Assembly: GCF_008831285.2 (NCBI RefSeq) | Contig: NC_045141.1 | Location: 12,388,106-12,452,105, forward strand | Reading direction: 5' to 3' | Length of the DNA stretch: 64,000 nt | Origin: Nymphaea colorata | Taxonomy: Eukaryota > Streptophyta > Magnoliopsida > Nymphaeales > Nymphaeaceae | Shown here: in pieces, positions 60,549-64,000 of the stretch | Position numbering within the stretch: the first letter of the stretch is position 1 | Layout of the letters: each line of letters opens with the position of its first letter | Program-made: the position numbers and the translations under genes | Notes under the pieces: model-generated | The model's database searches: none | What the model was told of the DNA's origin: nothing | What the model saw: only the letters and a program-made list of their open reading frames with translations

Positions 60549-63515
60549 CCGGTGAAAACCTGTTGAGGGATAGGCCCTCATCCATTTTATTAACAAAAAA
60601 TAGAGATATATACAAAAAAAATCAGATCCTTGTGAGGATGATTACATTACCAAAATGAAAGTTGACTGGGATCCCAGCCAACTTGTCCCATAAAGCATTC
60701 TTTATATCCCCTATTATCGGAACACAAACACAACATACTACATACTTCCACAGAAGGTTGATGGTACGCCAACTTCAATTTGCTGATAAGCCTCTGCACG
60801 TGCAAAAGATGTCTTGCCCTGTCTGTGGTACCTTTGATGACTTTGTCTAGCTTATCTTTCCAAGCCTCATTGTTGGCTTGTACAACAATGAGATGCTCAG
60901 AAGTATTGATCTTCTCTAGACATTTGTTCAAGATCCAGTTCTCAGAGAATGCTCGCCCTTCTTTCGACCACGAACAGACTCCAAACATGTATTCTCCATT
61001 GTAACATCTAATCAGTCCTGCAGTACGGTTCAAACCTTCACCATGCCAAGATGCGATGTGGATGTTATAACTAACTCCTTCTTGGAGGCTCCAATCTGCT
61101 GCCATGATGCCTTGGCGTAGCCAGATTCCCACTTTTTGACTGTCCATTCTATTACGATTAACTTTTTTGTATTGTTCTATGCAATATTCTCAAAATATAG
61201 AGCAGTAGTCACCAACTATATGTTCCTGTTCATGTTTAACCTTGTTCCTCAACTGCCATAGGAACCATATGGCCATGTGGAAAGTTATTTTCCATTGCCC
61301 TCCCACAGTTTTCTTCTAAATTTCCTTCTAAACCACCAAACAAGGCATTGTTTAATGGACGGTTGGCGAGAAATCTTTTGATTGAATTTGGCTGCAATGA
61401 ATTGCCATAAAATTTCCGACTTCGGACATCCAAAAAACAAGTGGCTTTCATCCTCCTCATGGTTTTGGCATAGAACACACCTAGAGGCCAACTGCATCCC
61501 TAGTTTTTTGAGTCTGTTTTCAGTCATGGTTCTCCCATAACATCCAATGTAGACTGTCCAAGTGGCCCTTGGTAATCCATGTTTAACCCATATATACTGT
61601 TGCCACTTTTCAGTTTCCTCATGCAGCCTGATGGCCTCCCAAATCTGTTTCCGATTGATTGGGCAGGAGTGCTGATTAGCCCAGACGAGTGTATCAGCCT
61701 GATTATCCACCATGGTGAGTGTCACAATATCAGGCCTCCATCTGTTCACAGTATCACGCAGCGCTTGATTAGGGCCATACATAACCTCTCTAACAGTGAT
61801 TCTAGTATTGATAACCTCAAGAATTGGGTCATTAACATCAATCACCGCCAACTGTCAATCCAAAATTTGGCTCTTGTGCCATCTTTAATTTGCCAGCAGA
61901 CTTTGTCCTTGATTTGCTTCCAAGATTTAACTATATCTTTTCAAATGATAGAACTTTTAGTGAAAGACATATCATGCCACAAACCATGTTCCTTGAGGTA
62001 TTTCTTTCTAACATAAACTGCCCAAATGTTGTTGGTGCTAAGCGCTCTACAGGCTAGATAGGCAAGATTTGCTATATTAGTGTCCTTGATCCTTCTCATG
62101 CCAACTCCTCCTTCGCTCTTCGGTAAGCAAAGTTGATCCCATTTAACCAAATGTGTTTTGTTTATGTTATTATTGCTAACCCAGAGGAAGTTAGCACACA
62201 GGCTTTCGACTTTTTGCATAAATTTAAGAGGTAGTTTATATACCATGCCTGTGTAAGAGGGGATAGTGGATAAGACATACCTGATTAAGCAAATTCTGCC
62301 TGCATAAGACAGCAATTTGTTCTTCCAGCTGCCCAATTTCTGATCAATTTTAAGCAACAATCCAGAACATTTATTTTCTACCAACCGTTTGTTTTGAAGA
62401 GGTACTCCAAGATATTTAAAGGGGAGTTGCCCATCTTGCCACTCCATAATTCGAGCAGCCTTGCTAAGCTCTACTGGGCTGGTGTTGATCCCAATGATAG
62501 TGCTTTTATCTTTGTTTACTTTGAGCCCTGAGCAGTTTTCCAGTTCTTGAAGGATACCCTTGATGGTCTTCAATGACTTCATGTGATAGGCTGCGAACAT
62601 GATCAAGTCATCAGCATAAAACAGAGAATCAATGCCAGACCTGTCTTTACCTATCGTGGGCAGTTTAACTTGCTTATTGTTAATGACATGCTTCAGGCTT
62701 CTCGTGAACATCTCAGCAACAATGAGGAAAAGGTACGGAGACAAAGGGTCACTCTGTCTTAAACCCCTTTGAGGAAAAAACCAATTTCCTTCCTTGCCAT
62801 TGAGGACTACTGTCATACTGACAGTTCTAACCAAAGTCATCACTTTTTGTATCCAAATGGCGTCAAAGCCCAACACTTGCATGGCATTCTCCAAGAACTC
62901 CCAAGACACTCTGTCGTAGGCCTTGCTGAAGTCAATTTTCACGCAAAGTGACTTGCTCTTCCTAGCTTCCATAGAGTGGATCAGTTCCTGAGCTAACAAA
63001 ATACTGTCTTGGATGCATCTCCCTGCTAAGAAGGCATTGTGGTTCACATCAATAATACGACATAAGATAGGTCTCATTCTCCTGACCATGATACGACTCA
63101 AGAATTTGGTGGTGCTGTTGCAGAGCGAGATGGGCCTAAAATTCTCAATATTATGATCACCTGGAATCTTAGGAATGACGACGATATGTGTACGGTTGAC
63201 CTTGCGAACCAGCCTACCATGAGCAAAAAAATCTCTTATATAAGCTTGGATGTCTTCTTTAACAATATCCCAGTTTTGAATGTAGAACTTGTTTGGGAAA
63301 CCATCAGGGCCAGGCGCAGAGTCAGGGTCGGCACCCTTAATCGCCTAAATGATTTCCTCTTCAGAAATAGGGGCTAATAAACTGACATTCTCTGCTGCAG
63401 TGACTGTTATCCCTTCCCGCATCTTGCAAGACAAACGCCCTGTTTCATTGCCTCTACTCAGTAGGTGGCTTAAGTGATCATGAAAGGCCTTGCGGATGTT
63501 TCATTGCCTCTACTC
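60549..63515 (-). mobile_element. 5'-truncated LINE (L1-type non-LTR retrotransposon), 2,967 bp
   Basis: Flanked by an exact 18-bp target duplication. In the minus orientation it encodes the region just before RT, the RT domain, the zf-RVT zinc region and an RNase H-like domain, then a short 3' end. The apurinic endonuclease and ORF1 are missing, as expected of 5' truncation. An AATAAA-type word lies near the 3' end, but there is no poly(A) tail at the junction. Confidence 0.93.
60647..63506 (-). pseudogene. LINE ORF2 remnant: RT, zf-RVT and RNase H
   Basis: Reading leftwards: SEEEII then a TAG (63,345-63,347), DPDSAPGPDGF and VIPKIPGDHN with NFRPISLCN (RT motifs), KIDFSKAYDRVSW, GLRQSDPLSPYLF (Q-S-D replaces the usual Q-G-D), FYADDLIMFA with the catalytic YADD at 62,607-62,618, and a thumb region with GGVGMRRIKD. 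A TGA follows at 61,941-61,943. After a frameshift near 61,850 comes the zf-RVT region (CVLCQNHEEDESHLFFGC). Another frameshift near 61,305 and a TGA at 61,190-61,192 precede the RNase H-like region (60,647-61,147). At least five inactivating changes make this copy dead. Confidence 0.9.
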
Positions 63516-63520
63516 AGTAG
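63438..63520. repeat. 24-bp direct duplication at the LINE 5' junction
   Basis: tgtttcattgcctctactca followed by gtag occurs at about 63,439-63,462 within the LINE and again at about 63,497-63,520 at its junction, where the last five bases overlap the target duplication. Confidence 0.85.
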
Positions 63521-63533
63521 ATGCTTCATTGTT
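63516..63533. repeat. LINE target-site duplication, right (18 bp)
   Basis: Exact copy of 60,531-60,548. Confidence 0.9.
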
Positions 63534-63639
63534 GGCAGTAATTCTTGTAACTGAAAATGAATCGCGGATAAGCTTCAGCGATGATGAAATCATGAAAGAG
63601 ATTATCTACCCATACTTTGAAGATAATAGCACTTAGATA

Positions 63640-63905
63640 CTGTATGGTTGTGTCAGATCTCAGATCCAAAACTGCAACTAAAAGGTATGCATTGTAAAAT
63701 CTTTAATTTAAACAAGTTGAGGATCCTAATATCATGGATCTTAAATCACATGTTACATGTAAAAAAACCGTTGATTTAAAGTCAGATTGTAGGGGGAAGT
63801 AGGGAGAGAAGGAATGTCCTACCTTAAATCCACAAAATTGTTTTTTGAGATCCTGGTGACCTCAAATCACCGTGGATTTCATATCCCTGGTGAAACAAAC
63901 ACACC
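63640..63905. mobile_element. MITE-like inverted-repeat element (gtgtttg family)
   Basis: The left tgtatggttgtgtcagatct and the right gtgaaacaaacacaccctt pair imperfectly. The interior has gatctcagatcc and ctcaaatcaccgtgg words like the copy at 14,404. No target duplication resolved. Confidence 0.45.
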
Positions 63906-64000
63906 CTTTATTGACACTAGATCTGCACCGTTAAACATTAGCAATGCTAAAAATGCGTATCACAAAGTTTACCCTTTTTTGTAATCACTTGATGAACATA

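Overview
The window is nuclear DNA of a flowering plant. The evidence is a plant-type bHLH transcription factor gene with spliceable introns, plant LTR retrotransposons primed by initiator tRNA-Met, an L1-type LINE, several families of small inverted-repeat elements, long AT microsatellites and AT-rich spacers. I cannot name the species. Genes are sparse: one intact host gene, one broken host gene and one gene-fragment cluster in 64 kb. Most other recognisable content is transposable elements.

Layout. 0-6 kb: spacer with a 400-bp interspersed repeat, a pyrimidine-rich tract and two hAT-like MITEs. 6.6-11.5 kb: a CACTA (En/Spm) transposase-associated domain, then fragments of a TRA1/TRRAP-like gene with introns retained, then a CACTA-like right terminus, all in one orientation. 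This may be a CACTA element that captured host gene pieces. 13-20 kb: hAT-like, Tourist-like and other MITEs and a three-copy tandem repeat. 21-32 kb: a hAT-like MITE, a decayed copia gag relic, and repeats. 32.5-37.25 kb: a complete Ty1/copia element on the minus strand (Copia-1) with an uninterrupted 1407-aa Gag-Pol frame, 257-bp LTRs differing at one base, and a GTTTG target duplication. It sits inside a hAT-like MITE. 42.2-43.6 kb: a four-exon bHLH93-like gene on the plus strand.

44.7-58.9 kb: a minus-strand gene for a Myb/SANT-like protein with repeated RSPRF motifs. Its two coding blocks are joined by intact splice sites across a 12.1-kb intron, but at least seven frame changes break the coding sequence. 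A second copia element (Copia-2, 47,511-52,834) lies in that intron in the opposite orientation. It has identical 240-bp LTRs and a TTCTT target duplication, and one frame break in integrase. 60.5-63.5 kb: a 5'-truncated LINE on the minus strand, flanked by an 18-bp target duplication and carrying several inactivating changes.

No operon-like or defence-like system is visible. The most interesting items are the possible gene-capturing CACTA region, the decaying Myb/SANT-like gene with its retrotransposon-filled intron, the two very young copia insertions (at least one nested in an older MITE), and a hAT-like MITE family whose 8-bp target duplications can be read directly.
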